Counted from the stretch's first letter, positions 10,842 to 25,413 are shown. The stretch: 64,000 bases of DNA from Brasenia schreberi (GCA_036023115.1 JAYKKT010000040.1:3283501-3347500), one strand, 5' to 3'. The notes: generated by a model from the letters alone, not told the origin. Made by a program: numbers and translations.

Positions 10842-13568
10842 ACAGTGTGACATTGTATTCTCACAATTTATGAGATATGTGAACGAAGATTTTAGCACAT
10901 AGGTGGCTGCTTGGGAGTGTTTATACCTTTCCCAATTACGTGAACATCTAGATGTCTTTCTAGCTACGAAGGTTTTCATGTCAAGAGTTTGATGAGTTTT
11001 GACCTACTTCTTCCTACTTTAGTTCAAACTCTCTCTCTCTCTCATGTTTGAGTTATATTGACTCTGGTGATCTGTTGATCCTTCGGTGCCAACTTTATTC
11101 AAGGGGTGTTGTCATTACTTACTGTTGTTTTAGATCACTTTGTTGCTTTATCAATTTCACTGAAGGTACTGATCAGCCCATATCGGTAATACAAAACACT
11201 TGGTGCATGTGATTGTAATTTGTACCTTCATTGTGGTTTATCCTCGATGATAGTTTCATATATTATATTTGTATGTATGTATGTTCCAAAGCCATATTAC
11301 CTTTCACAGTGATCTTATCTTTTGGAACACATAAATTTTATGTAACAGGCTCTTCGAATTAGAATATTTTCTCCAAGAAGCGTCAAACTGCAATAATGTC
11401 CTCCTCATCAATCAAACTTTATTTTACTGTACTTCTATTGACTTGGGATATAGTTCACATGAGTGCTCAGGCCAATTAATGGGCAATCAATGAAAACAAA
11501 TGGAAAAAGAAAAGGAGAACCACCAAACGGTACAGAAGAATTGACCATCAAAACTGAATAACTACGAAAGTGGATCTTTTGGACTATACTCTGGATCATA
11601 GCCTTTTCCATAAAAAAGAAAAAGAGAAACATCATCTGAATTTTTACGCTTCACAGTTCTTTGGATAAATGCATGACTTGATCTTCACATGATTCGGATC
11701 TTTTTCAGCCGCCACTGTTTAAAAAATCCATGATGTGCATTATTTAACAGATCATTTCAAGCCGCGAATCTAGATGTCAATTACATGAACACGAACAGGA
11801 AAAAGTTCATATTATTGATTAAAGGTGCATAGTGAAAGGATCCTTTGCCATCATAGGGGAAGTACTGCATATTAGGTATTGCACCATGCACAGTCAGTAT
11901 AAGCCCCACGCCAAGGGTTCTAACCTAAGATTTTACATCACGTCCAAGAATAAACCCGAAACAGTTACTAACCAAAACCTCCAAATGTGGTTGGCTAAGT
12001 AGATTTTTACCAGCCATTGAGCTCCATCTTGTGCCTTACTGAAAAACTAATTGGGTCCTCCAACTAGTTGGATTTTCTCATGGTCAAACCTTGACAATAG
12101 TGTAACTCCTGTATCATGAAGAATCAAAACTACAAATACTTCGATTATGATGCTGTTGTTTATCCGATTCTACTAGGTAACCTATGCCCCTTGTTCATAA
12201 TTGTTGACCTCATAGTAGCAGCGGGCATATATAGAAACCATTATGCTTGCAGAGAAGCGAAAAGTGTTGGGGCCATCAAATCAAGCTTAAGAGAACTTTG
12301 GACTATATAAGTAATCAACGAAATTCTTTAACTTGTATGATGTATGATTGCCAGGGAATAATATCCAATGGTTAAAAGTGAAAACAACTGTATGAAATAA
12401 GGGTTTATTTTGATAAATTCTGAACATTCTTCTGTGCAACCAGGGGATTCCTTGCCCCCCTCTTGTCTACGAGAAGCTCTTTCTGGCCGTGCTAATCCAT
12501 CATTCAGCCTACGAGTATCTTCATCAACTAGTGGGCTTCATATTCATCCACAGCTCTCTTTTCTACAAGAAGCTTTTTTATATTGACAGCCCTCTTGTTT
12601 AAAAGAAGCTCTTTGATATTGACAGAGTTGCTCACCAAAAATTGAACCACTCCACCACTTCAATGCAGGACTAATAACGCAAACGATCATAATTACAGTT
12701 CACCCATTTAAACTGGTTGAACACAATATTGCAGATAGGTTACGACTCGTCGATAAAAGCTCAACACAGCAGAGATCCTTCACATCATAGGAAGGGATCC
12801 TGAAAGAGAGGCACGGCCTGCACAAGCAAGATAAAGCAGAAAACTTAACAATGCAATATCAGATATAAAAGATTCAGTATAGTGGAGCATGATAGAACCA
12901 TACGAAGAAGCAAAGGACCTAAGCTGCATAATGGCAGAAGGGCATGAGGAAATCTTACCAACCATCACAGTCTTGGCCAACATGATATGACTCCTTTAGC
13001 CGACCCTAATTCATAACTCTCTTGTACTAGACCTCATACCTAGGGACTTCTGCAACTCATGTTGTGACAGCATTTTTTTACGTTCAGAAGATGAATTAAA
13101 TCCTGTGGATACCAAATTTCAGGATGAAATTTGTCCACGATCCTGCATTCTTTCACTCTGATCTTCACTTCCACATAAACCTGACTTTTTACTTCAACCT
13201 GCAGTTCTCAAGTTCTAGCACCTGCATACAACTAAGTAAACCTTGTCCAGGATTAATTACTGAACCAACATCATCCTCAATGGCGAAGTTCAACAAGTTC
13301 ATTCCACATGCTACGTAGGTACATTATTTAGCCCCTATTCAGTAACAATTAGCTATAGCTGAAACTTCAGGAAAATGGTTTTATACTCATATCCACAGGA
13401 ATATTACTGCCCAAAGCTTCACCTCATTGGTCTGAGGTGGACTATATAAATAAAGGCAGAGCTGTTAATGTGTTAACCGAAGCACAATAAAACAATTAAC
13501 CAGATATAGAGAAGACTTCCATGAGAAAATTAAGAAACTTTCTTCTGCTCTTGGTCATCCTATCTAGT

Positions 13569-16500
13569 TCATGGCTTAAGCTCCTCATATGCCTTAAGGG
13601 AGCTTTCGGTAAATTTTACTATTGCATCAAAAATCCGCTTGAGGCCTGCTTTTATGCCACCAAAAGTGTCTGACCGAGTCTGGTCAATGATCTGGTTAGT
13701 TGAGGATAGACCATTCTCCACTGGAACCAGAAACAACTTCCTATTTAGTGCATCCCAGGCATTTTGAATTTTCTGTTCATCTTTCTGCAGGGCCTTAATC
13801 CTTCTTTCCATGTCCTTTGGCGAGTTAATTGACATTAACCAACTGCGTTGTTCAGAGCTATATTGCTGCCATAGCTGAAATATACCAATACTAAACGTCC
13901 ACATGGCTTCAATAACTTCCTTCTCAGAAATTCCTTCAATTGCTTGCCACCATCGGTTACAGATTACAAATACAAGAGGAGCACCAATTCTCCCAGGGGA
14001 AAAAGGGACGATTCCATCAGGAGTTTCCTCAGGCTCGTGAAGTATGCACTTCAAAAGCCAACAATTCAATGCCCTAACATAGCCCTTCTGTGCAGCAACC
14101 CATACATAAAAGCTTGAGATCCAATTAAGAAGCTCCAGTTGGAGCCGCACAGTGGCTCTTATATGGGATTCACTAGATACCACACCATCTGCAATAATAC
14201 CCACAGTTTTAGCCTGTGATATGATTCGACACTGATTTTGATGGCATTCCAGCATAGTTTTCCACATCTTTACCAACCTGAAAGTGCATAAAAATCAAAA
14301 TCAAAATGATCTAGATGGAATACCTATGGGTTCATTATGATGTGAAACAACATACCTAACAAATTAAAATGAACCAATTAGCTTCAGAGCAGAGAGAGTA
14401 TAGATTTGACTCAATAAAAGGAAATACAAAGCTATATGGCATGGTATAAGCACAAAAACTGCACACAAAGTAGAAGAACTTTTACCCATGCTCCTAAAAT
14501 TATCTAAAAGTTCATCTACATTCAAAAATCACTAGCAGCAGCACAGGGACAGCAGAAACTTATTAAAAAAATAAAGTAATGAAAATTAAGCTATATTTCC
14601 TGACAGAATTATCATATAAACTTTGTGCACCCACATGAGCTAATCTACACATGCACGTCGATGGTCACACCGTCACACACAACCTCCTCAATTTGAAGAA
14701 ACTAACAACATACTGGCATGAGCACCAATGACTAAGATTTATACGAGAAGACGTTTATATGGCCTACCAAGTTTTCTATTCCTAGATAAATCACTAGAAA
14801 CATTTTTCCTTCAAGAAACTAAGAACGCACTGAGACATGAGCACCACAGCATAAAATTAATAAGAAAAGACCTTGGTATGCTCTACCAAGTTTTCGCGTT
14901 ATAAAGCATCACGAAAGTTGAGACAAGATGTGCTTGTGTGCATGAGGTAAGAGGAGAGCGCATTTTCTTTTTCCTTTTAGACACAATAAAAGATGGAGAT
15001 CCCACATTTAGTTGTTAATTAACAAATTGAATCAATAAAAGAAACTCAATGATAAGAAAATAGAAGAAAAACGAAATCACAAAGAGAATGAACAAAAAAG
15101 AGGAGTCCAACAGTGTAGCAATACAATGCTCTTTCTCATCCCAGAGATTATACACGATAGCTAGTACAAGTAAAGGAAAAGATGAAAGTAAATATAAGGC
15201 TGCAATACCCATGAAGTAGCTCAACAATTTGGAGCCACAATTCTTCATCCCTTAGTTTATTGATCTTAGTAGACACAGAATCCACAAAATGAATTGAAAT
15301 CCTTATTTTTGTTGATAAGCTTCTTATCAGTGCACGTACTGCTTCAACTTTATGAGCCTCTGATCCCTTGTCATTCATTCTCTTTAGCTGTTTACGCTTC
15401 CTTTCCTGGATGATGCGCAACTTTTCCTCAGTCTGCAAGACAAAAGAGTAGCAATTTACTATTGCTATGCAAGTTATAAACACAACATAAACTGCAGTGA
15501 CTGTTCAACTACTTCAAACTTTTGAAGGGCCAAGTCTTCCACGCTTCCAATAATGACTGGGACGCTGACACAATTCCAACAATATATTATCAACTTAATC
15601 AGTCGAAACAAATTCCAGAGGTTTCACGCATGTTCACTGTGGGGGCATAGTTAAACTGCCACAAAAGGGAGCCTCATTTGCTTTATCTATGCATCACTCC
15701 CAGAACCTCCAAAGGAGCTCAAAGGGTGCCTCATTTACTCAATTTACATGCTTCTAAGTGCTCATGCTCTAGTGACAAAATGTGTTAAGAGTAGCCATTC
15801 AAATGTCTTGCGATTATTTTTCCAAGAAATAAGAAAGCTACTTGTTAATAATTATGATTCTTCAGAATTATCTTTGCATCCATTTTCGTAGATGAAACAC
15901 CATAAAGTTGCAATTTGACAGCAGTCTGCCAACAAGATAAAATGACTGTCAGTTTCTACTGGCGTAAACTTAGAGCTGACATCTCTTACGGCAGACATTA
16001 TTCACTGCCAAACATCTTCTGCACTCCGACATGAATGACATAAAGACGCACAGCCAGGTGTTGCAGAAAGGCATCATCGTAGATCAATTGTTAATTTGAA
16101 ATTTTATGAATTTATGAAGATACATTCAAAAAGCGTTATGATTTTTTTACTGCAGACATTATTCACTGCCAGACACTCCTACTGATTCTTCTTCTATCTA
16201 TGCATCTTCCTTACCACCATATCAAGACAAAGTCTTGAACACCTTCACTATTTGCTTATGAGTTATTATACATTTTAGTGTTGCACTTTGGTTTAGGTAT
16301 AGCATATTCATCCAACTCCATATATGCAAACCAGAAATTGCTATTCGCTATTTACCACTACATCAGAAAGAAAATGGAAATTTATTAAACAAAATATCAG
16401 AGTAAACAATTGGGGAATATTTCAAAATCAAGAAGAATAATCTTGAAAGGAACGGAAGTACAATACTCAGTCTCAAACTTAAGGGAGAATGATGAAGTCT

Positions 16501-18909
16501 ACCAACCGAGGATCCTTGATTATCACCCAAAGGAAAAACAAAACTGAAACACAACAAGAATCTTAGCTACAGTAGGCTCCTTCTATCAATTCACATGTTG
16601 CATACAAGGATGATAATACACAAGATTCTCAATAGAGCTGCTATTCTGGAAATGAAACCACCATATTTTCATCAAAATAAATTTGAACGCCATACCTTGA
16701 CTTCCTCAAACAGCTTCTTCTCCCACACATAGAGCTTCTCCAAAGTCGTTGATAGTTTGCGAGACCTCAACCATGTAGCATCTTCAAAATCCAAACGAGC
16801 AGGTGAAGGCGGCTCCACAGAAGAAGGAAGCTGGGGATCTGTAGCTTTAGATGTAGAAGGCCGTGCCCATGAAGATGAGCTCATCGGTGGAGCCATTGTA
16901 CCAAGCATCCTTACTGACACTGACAATTTCAGAAGGGGGATTAAGAAACATAAGGACAATCAGGTCTCTCACCGCTTCTACGAATTCCAAATTCGCTTAC
17001 CAAGAGGTGGTTTCCGACATTCCTAATGGCTGATGAGAGAACGTATCACAAAGTCTAACAGAAACGCAACAAAAGTACTCATGGACAAGCCACATCAATA
17101 TACGCACAGATGGTAAACTCTGAAATCAGGATTGCATCAATCAGCCACTGGATCAAAGATCATTGGGACAGTGATTCGGCTGGGATGGGGCACAACATAG
17201 TGTTGACTGTTGAATGTAACATTAGGAACCTTCTACTGTATATGTAGCATTCAACACCAAAATGCTATAAAGATTGAAAATGGGCTCAACCACTACAGTT
17301 AAAATCGTAAAAAACATGTTAACTTAACACTTCAGACTCGTGTCAACTGTGGAAAGCCCCAATGAGATCACCAGGTTTGGCAACCATGCGTTAGACCAAG
17401 AACATATAAAGTCATCCCTTCCTAATTAATAATAATGTCCATGAAGTATAACGGTATAAAAAACAATTCACAAGCAAAGATCATAATAATCAGTTCTTAC
17501 CATCAAACCGCATAGAATTCTCATGAAAGGGCCAGCCAAGATTAGCTATGCTTAGAAAGATCAACTAGTAAGTAACTAAAGATAAAGTATGGAAACAGTT
17601 CCTGAGCAACAATTCCTCATTCTAAGAAGAAACTACCTCATGGATTGAAAATGCAAATCAGGATAAAAAGCCAACCTCTGTGCACAGCATTTCTATGGCG
17701 ATATGGCAGTTTCCCCACCTCAAGAATCGCCGAGACATCGCTGCCAGATTCAGATGCCCTGTCAAATTGAATCTTTATCTGCTTCACCGGATCAAATGCA
17801 TCATAAGATCCCGGAAATTCCGAAGAGTTCCTCCTGCCAGCTGCCTCGTCATTCTCAATCACGTTCTTGTCCACCAATTCCCTTTCGTCATCTTCTTCAT
17901 ACTCTGACCCCACAGAAGATTTACCCTCAGGCGTTACACGATTGTCGCCACCCTTATCCTCCTCGCTCATAATCGAATCTTCGCGGTGAAATTGAGAATT
18001 TTTCTGATAGTACCGACCAGGATGACCGTCCGATTTCCCATGCATTTCTCTCGCAACGTCGCTTTGGCTTTCCTCTTCCAAATCCGGAATGCCCTCTTCT
18101 TCCCTGACCTCACGAGAATCCCTACTACCATTGTCGCTGTACTTTATGGGCAAGTAAGAAGAATAGTATCCCTCGTAACCGTAAAACGGGTTCAGGAAGT
18201 CCCACGTTGAGTTGCGGGGAGGCGGCGGCGGCGGAGCCCGGTTCTCCGGCGGCTGGGCGGAGTACGGTGGAGGAGGGATTGAAGACGAAGCGCCTCCAGC
18301 ATTACTGAAGAATCCGGCGAAACCCGAATTGCTCGGGTAAGAAGGGTAAGAGTTTCCCCACCGGACCTTTCCCGGCGACTGCATTCGTTCCTCGTAGACA
18401 ACCGACGGTGTCGGCCTCGATCGCATGAAGTACTGATTCGTCACCGTGTAGGGCGGCGTCGGTATTCGGCCGTAGCCGAAATCCATCACAGGCTCGCGAA
18501 ATGCCGCCGGCTGGGGCGATTCACCGTCGCGGAGATGATGGCGGTCGTCGGAAAAGGACTCTTCATCGTCGGAATCGAAATGTAGATGGTGGTCGGAATC
18601 AGATGGAGCGTGACTAGCTCCGTCCCCCCCGGCAGAGGGAGGCGGTGAGTTTGACGCCGGGAGCGGGACCGGATCAGATTTCCGGCGGGTGGGGAGGGGA
18701 AGAACCGGCAAGCAGGCGACGGCAGAGACGTGTTCAGAGTCCAGAAACGCTTCGAGGGCCGCGCCCACCTCCCTGAGGGAGCGAACGTAACTGAGATGAG
18801 CGGCGGAGAGGAGGTACCGTTGCTGAACGGCGTCTTCGATGAAGCGTGACCTCTCCCTGCAGAGGGAAACAACGGGCAGGTCGTCTATCTTCGACCCCGA
18901 GCACCCCAT
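13569..18909 (-). CDS. DUF630/DUF632 (bZIP-like, NRG2/REL2 family) protein
   Basis: Four exons on the minus strand: 18909-17676, 16919-16696, 15432-15209 and 14277-13569. All junctions are GT-AG with matching phase, giving 796 aa. The start is the ATG at 18909 (MGCSGSKIDDLP), not an in-frame ATG 18 bp upstream, because MGC-x-x-S-K is the conserved myristoylation/palmitoylation start of this family. Residues 1-60 are DUF630 (SLCRERSRFIEDAVQQRYLL). Residues 61-370 are an acidic, Pro/Ser-rich linker including PPPPPPRNSTWDFLNPF at about 226-242, a family hallmark. DUF632 runs from about 374 to the end, with KLYVWEKKLFEEVK, a basic coiled-coil-like stretch, STKIRISIHFVDSVSTKINKLRDEELW, and MWKTMLECHQNQ. 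Relatives act in nitrate signalling (NRG2), leaf rolling (rice REL2) and root growth, but this gene's own role is unknown. The N-terminus suggests plasma-membrane attachment. Confidence 0.94.
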
Positions 18910-19987
18910 TTCGCTTAAACCCTGCAATCTCAGTCAAAACCCCTAGAATTCCAAACCCGAACTCACATGGATGATCCAGAAAAACCCTCTTTGAGACAAT
19001 CTTGCTATATCTGCAACACCAGCAAAAACTTTTCTCTTCTTCCTCCTCTTTAGTCTGCTCTCGTTTAGTCTTCTTTTTACACAATGTCTAAGAGCATTAC
19101 CACCAGAGGGGTATAGGGATTTGTGAAAAAATGGAAGTTTGAGAAACCGAGCCAGAAAGTCAGTATCAATGGAAGTTCAGTAGTGTTTAGTGTGAAGTAG
19201 ACAGGCTTATGCCAGAGAAAGAAAGAGAAATTCAGCCTCTTTCTCTGTGTGTGGCGTTGTGAGAGAGAGAGAGAGAGAGGAATCTTCCAGATTTAAGTCT
19301 GTCGTCGCTACGCACAAGGGGTTCAGTGGGCAGTGAGTACGCTTATTTGCATTGTTGTGCTCTCTCCGTCGCAGCCATTGTTGCCTCTATCCGTCTTCCT
19401 GCAACTCTGTGTAGCCCTGTTTCTCGCTATTCCTGCATTGGTTACGAGTTATCGGGAAGATACTAAGCAAGGTTCAGAACTAGTGAATGGGGACTTCATA
19501 ATGAGGATCAATCAAAATCTAAATTAGTTTATAGGGAGTGATGGGAGCATTCAGATGGAAATCCACATTATCGCTTGAGGCAATCCCTTGACTTTAGAAC
19601 ACCACCACTCTGCACGTCTCCAAGCCAGAGTGTGGCTCTGTGGCTGTGGGAGGCATGCTTTCTGACGTGTCCTTTATTAATTCTACGGTTTGCTTCCTCA
19701 CCAAAACAAATCTGTACTCATCTAGTGACAGAAAAAAACTGCTTTTAGTATTCTCCTCCTTCTGCCCACTGATTCCTGCATTACGAATGCTACCCTTTTC
19801 CTATGAATGTTATACGACCTCAGATAATAAAAGGGGAAACTTATTACTATGGTAAAACTAAAAACAGAAACAGGGTACAGGTAAAATTATGTGCTGTAGG
19901 CAGTTTGCTTGCCCTCATTGTCCCTGTTGATGTTGGATCATTTCTTATACATGGTGTGTGTGCGTGTGTGTGAGAGAGAAAGAGAGT

Positions 19988-19993
19988 GGGGGT

Positions 19994-20025
<32 letters not shown>

Positions 20026-20029
20026 GGGG
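19988..20029 (+). repeat. Long G homopolymer
   Basis: GGGGG-T-G30-TT-GGGG. The pure run covers 19994-20023. It has strong G-quadruplex potential on the + strand and could block polymerases. Confidence 0.9.
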
Positions 20030-21260
20030 TTGACGCTCACAATTTGGTGTCAACTCTCTTCTGACGTTAGTTTTGATGACGCACAGCAGAATGGTTTGGG
20101 TTTAGGGTCTAACTAACCAAACGGTAACATGGAAATCCAATAAAAATGAGAACGACTTCTAAAGTTCAGCATGGCCCTACGATAAGTGCAGTATCATTAT
20201 GATATGATGAGGCATCAATACTGCATAATAGGAATATGGCTTTTGTCATCAGCTTTGTTTATTTGCAACATACACACACATGGGCTGGCACCATTCGTTT
20301 TGGTATTCTTAGAACCAAGAACTAGAACCGAATCGGGACTGGAATGGTTTGGGTTTTAATTCAAGTTTCCGTATGAGAACTAAATCATCCTGAACCGAAA
20401 AAAATCATTAGAATTTTTAAAAAATAATACAGCACCGACAGTTTAGTTTCAGTTTTGACCTGATTCTAATTCCTAGAACTGAAACCGAACCGAATGATCC
20501 CAGGTTCTGAATCTGATTCTACGAGTTCTGGTTTCAGTTGGTTTCTAACTCGGTTTGTGGTCTCCACCGCAAATCATATTTCAGAATTCCAATGCACCAA
20601 GATTGAACAAATAAGTGAGTGGGACTCAGTGTTAACTGCTCAAGGGCAAGTGCGTGTTGGTTCCGGACTAAATAGCCCAGCCAACCGGGAGATTGTTTAT
20701 TGCTCGGCTTTTTTGTATAAGAACGAGCCGAGCGAACCGTTGAAGTGCAAGTAATGAGGTGGGTATGGGAAAAGAATGGGTACATATATATTGGCCAATC
20801 CAGCAGGATGAGATGATCGCTTCACTCGAAATTTTGAAAAAATGTAATTTTATATTAAAATTAAAAAAAATAAACATTTTTAATGCTTGCACCACTCAAA
20901 TTCGAGCATGTCCCAGTCGAAATCAATTTCGTACTGATAGAAAAAGGTTTATTTCCGATGATCCTGAAAACCATTTTATTAATATCTTGTCCTAGGTGAA
21001 ATCGTTACATGAATTCTCAGTCCTCATTGCGTTCATATCTTGTTTAGATTAGCATTTGACTTATGAATATATATATATATATATATATATGAAAAACAAT
21101 CTAATAGTTAATACATATCTACATACATATATATAATGAGGAAGGATTATAGTTAGTAATTTATAATTTAGAACACAGCCAACTTTCGCACTGGGTAACG
21201 TTGTTAACTTCTCCTAGCTAGCCTCCAAATCTGGCCGTCCCCTTGGGTCTCCCTAGGTCA

Positions 21261-21263
<3 letters not shown>

Positions 21264-21322
<59 letters not shown>

Positions 21323-21330
21323 TATATAAT
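21264..21330. repeat. (TA)n microsatellite
   Basis: About 30 TA units with one C interruption near the end. A further short TA run lies at 21067-21090. Confidence 0.9.
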
Positions 21331-21366
21331 GAGGGTGTTGTAACATACGATCCGAAGGGAGCATGC

Positions 21367-21466
21367 ATATTAAAAAAATTCTCAACCATTAAATATATAT
21401 ATATATATAAGAAATGTCTTGTCATGTTATATACTTGTTATATTAAAAAAATTCTCAACCATTAAG
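21367..21466. repeat. Local duplication of an A-rich word
   Basis: The word ATTAAAAAAATTCTCAACCA occurs twice, about 74 bp apart, on either side of a (TA)n run. Confidence 0.75.
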
Positions 21467-21631
21467 CTCAAGAAATAATGTTTGAGTTTAAAAGTAAAAC
21501 AGCAAAAAGTTTATACATACTTTTTAAAAATATACTTAATTCACATTCGTAGGTGTGATTGAGATTTCATGGATGAACAAGGATATAAAATGGTAAGCAT
21601 ATGAAACTCATCTTCTTTGCCCTGTAATATA

Positions 21632-21647
21632 CATATATATATACATG

Positions 21648-21721
<74 letters not shown>

Positions 21722-21722
21722 G
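21632..21722. repeat. Compound microsatellite (TA)n(TG)n(AG)n
   Basis: TA units, then about 15 TG units, then about 11 AG units. The order resembles the 4.47-4.55 kb repeat but without the CG block. Confidence 0.95.
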
Positions 21723-22360
21723 TATGCATTGAGCTCGCCCCGCTCTTGGGTGGGTTCTATAGTTGATCGTGAATTAAGAGACAGACTTGATGCTTGCCTA
21801 ACAATTATATATGCTATGGAGAGATTTAACACTAGAGATGTCATTTGTGATTATGATTCTCCATGTTCATACTTGAATCCATGGTAAGGATTAAATGGCC
21901 TTTCTAGCCTATGGTGTGATGTTTTAGGCTGGTAAAAGTTAAATGTTATCAACTTGTGCCAGATATCTATATATATAGAGAGAAAAAGAGTCCGTTAGAC
22001 AACCTCTCATGTTAGTATAATATATTGGATAGTAATAATCAAGATACATCTTGACATCGATCCTTGTGTTAATGTTGACGATTTACTTAGTTCGTGTGAT
22101 CACACAACGGTGACGTAGCGATGACTCGGAAGGTGCATGTAATGAAGTTGGCATGAAAGAGTATCTAGTAATTCTCAGTTTTTCTATATATATATATATA
22201 TATAAAGAGAGAGAGCTTTGTTTTGTGAGTTGAAATTGTCAAAATGAAAAAAATGGTGTAAATGAGAATTCCACTTCTAGAGAAAACATACCAAAATGTC
22301 AGACCATTTAACGTTCTTAGATTCATTTGCTTTTATGGTGGATGGGTTTTCAGATTCTTT

Positions 22361-22596
22361 CATTTCCTTTTGTATATCATACACAGTGAGAAAAATAAAT
22401 TGTTCATCAGTACTGCTTGTATAATAAGAATGATAGCACGTTCCATTTGCTTATCACTCAATCACTACGCATCAACGGACGTTTCATTTCCTTTTGTATA
22501 TCATACACAGTGAGAAAAATAAATTGTTCATCAGTACTGTTTGTATAATAAGAATGATAGCACGTACCATTTGCTTATCACTCAATCACTATGCAT
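22361..22596. repeat. Imperfect tandem duplication, 134-bp period
   Basis: About 100 bp beginning CATTTCCTTTTGTATATCAT at 22361 recur at 22495 with about three substitutions. The second copy decays after about 22596. Confidence 0.9.
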
Positions 22597-23172
22597 AATA
22601 AGAATGAAGAAGGTAACTTGAGAACTCCAAAACCTCGACAGTCCCTCTTATGACTGGTTATTCTGTGATAGTTAAACAAATCTACAGGGAAAGGAAATAC
22701 AAGCCACCAAAATCAGCACGTAAAAAAGACTTCAAGCAGGAACAGAAGGGAGAGCTTTCATGTGGTGCTGATGATGGAGCAGGTACCGAATGAAGAATCG
22801 ACTGAGAACTTCAACCAAACCCCATCTTCCTTATCAGAACACATCGATAAGAACGTCCCTAAACACGAACGAGGAAAAGAAATGGGGTTAGAAGGTTCTC
22901 TTCGTTCATGGCTGTCGCATTTCCAATAGAGAAAGAGGGGGCGAGAGAAAGGGCACGAAAGTGCGTGTTGGGAATGTAGAAAGTTAATACTTTCTTATTT
23001 GTACATGGGTCCCACATCATTTAGTGCATTCTGCCTGCTCGCCACGTATAACTCTTGGGTCCCATGGGCAGTAAGGAAATTCAACGTTTTAAATGACATT
23101 AAACGATGGCCCTACTATCTCAGAACGGCTCTTAGATAAAGTAATATAGCAAGAGCCAAAAGGTAAGGTTGG

Positions 23173-23174
<2 letters not shown>

Positions 23175-23252
<78 letters not shown>
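23175..23252. repeat. Compound microsatellite (TC)n(TA)n
   Basis: About 24 TC units followed by about 14 TA units. Confidence 0.95.
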
Positions 23253-23253
<1 letters not shown>

Positions 23254-25008
23254 GGAGAGAGAAAGGTGAAAAAGTTCGTTGGTACTGTTTTAAGATGCAT
23301 TTATTATACTTGACATTTTGTTTTAAAATTTTGATATCAATCATCTATTTTGTTCATCACAATTGAGATTTTTAAGTATTTGTAAGCACAAATAAATATA
23401 TGAATTTATGCGTTAATATACATCAAAAGACATCATGCATCTAGAACTCTATATATATACACTACTTTATATAGTTGATTATGTTTGAAATTCATGCCTA
23501 AAGCAAAAAGTACACATGAAAAAAATATAAATATACTTTTTTTAATTTTAAAACTTAAATATCATCTAATCATCTATCTCTTCAATTTAATAGTTGAGAG
23601 TGAACAACATGAGAAGTATAAAACATGATAAACATATTAGACTTAGAGGCATTTATATATATAGAGAGAGAGAATGGAGTCCACTATTTGCTTGCTGTCA
23701 CATCAATGATATAAATGAGTGAAATAAAATTATGCACATGTACTTTTTGCAAGTAATATGCATTTACGTGTGTGGTTTTATTTTCGTTTTTTATTTTTAA
23801 TTATTTATCTTCTAAATTGGATTTTTTTTTAAGATGTTAAATATTTTTTATTCATTTTTAGCACTAGCACGAACCAATTCCTCGATATAAATATAGATAC
23901 ATACGCACGCACAAAGAGTTTATAACACGAGTTCAATTCATCTCTTCCTCATAAACCTACTTGTCCATCCTCTTTCTTGACTAAAAGCTTTTTTTTCTCT
24001 CTCTCTCTCGTTAAGAATGTGATATTTCGAATTAAAAAGGTCGAAACCAACCATATCGTTTTGTTGTGCATGTGTTTTCTGCTTCATATTGTGTGCATAA
24101 AATTGAAATAATATAAGAGTCCAATATTTACATGCATTTACAGTCATACGAGTTTTTCTTTGCAAAATATAATATTTTGCTTAAGATACAGATATATGTA
24201 GACCTAAGATCCACTCCAAACCCACCACCACATCCTACAACCAATTCTTCTTCTTCATCTGAACTCTCAATCATAGTTTAACCAAGTTTGGCATCACGGT
24301 GATCGAGAAATATTGAAGTGAAAGTCAGGACACCATAAAAAAATAATTTCAAGAACGAAGTGGGAATATCAATATTCTTCTGTCACATCTTCCCCGATAT
24401 ATTCTTTGTCTCATAATTGGGATTTTGCAGTACCAAAATTACTCAAAAAGCTTGATGTCGAGGATTGTGTGCAGAGAAAATTAGGCAATAAAATAATGAT
24501 ATTAACAATAGATGATTAGCCTGCTTTTCATGAATTAAGCATACATTCATTATAAAGTATTTGATTACGAAACTGGGCTTATAAAACTGTTCCTGTAGGT
24601 CCAGTTTTTGGATTCGGGTGGTGGGCTGAAGACCTTGTTTCTTGTCTGCACCACATTCACATTTATGAGGTCGAGGCCTATGACGAAGGTCAAGTCTCGC
24701 ATTTAAACACCTCATATGACCATTTATGTATGAAGCTTTATTCAATAGGTACTATTGTTCTTTGGAAGATGTGTCTCGGGTCAACAAGGTCTGAAAGTTA
24801 CCAAGAGTTCTTTTTTTTCTATATGTGAGCAGTAAAATTTAATACTGAAAAAAGTTGGGTGGTTTCATGTAAATATATGATTAAGTTGGTTCTTTGTGAA
24901 CCTTTCAAGGTCGTATCTTGCATCTAGGAAGGATTAATTGCGTAATAGCCCTCCTTGACTTCGAATCACTCATCTCTTTGTTCTACGAGCTTCTTTACTT
25001 AATGATCA

Positions 25009-25012
<4 letters not shown>

Positions 25013-25077
<65 letters not shown>
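25013..25077. repeat. (CT)n microsatellite
   Basis: About 32 CT units, then a short TTACACACACA tail. Confidence 0.95.
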
Positions 25078-25081
<4 letters not shown>

Positions 25082-25413
25082 CACACATTTTTATCAGATT
25101 GATAATGCATGCATCCCCTGGAGGCCACACCTACTTGATATATGGTCCGTAGCACGTGGAATGGTGGGCATGGGTGCCATGATAGACTCACCATACATGA
25201 TGCGGACATCCACATACATGCTACCAAGCGCCATTGATATTCTTTCTATATTGAAAGGTGCAATAATATGATGTCACTAATATGTGTCATCTAGGGGATG
25301 CAGTAGTATATTATATATTCTTTGCACGCACTCAGGGCACACAACTTTCCACTTGCGTGTTGTAGATCACAAGTTTTGGGCGCATACTTAGGTTCCAACT
25401 TTCATTGTAAAAG

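Larger units (their letters stand above)
8079..13568. other. Intergenic region between the RING-H2 and DUF632 genes
   Basis: The first few hundred bases are presumably the 3' UTR of the RING-H2 gene, and the last few hundred that of the convergent DUF632 gene. Between them I see a degenerate RTE-LINE-like stretch (about 8700-8850), microsatellites at 9414-9464 and 10253-10298, and an Au/RTE-like tail at 10786-10841. Open frames at 9080-9853 and 12116-12310 have no recognisable family. Confidence 0.7.

Noticed and set aside
18192..19084. Overlapping minus-strand frames of 116 and 128 codons over DUF632 exon 1
   Set aside because: They are alternative-frame shadows of a GC-rich coding exon whose true frame matches the family.
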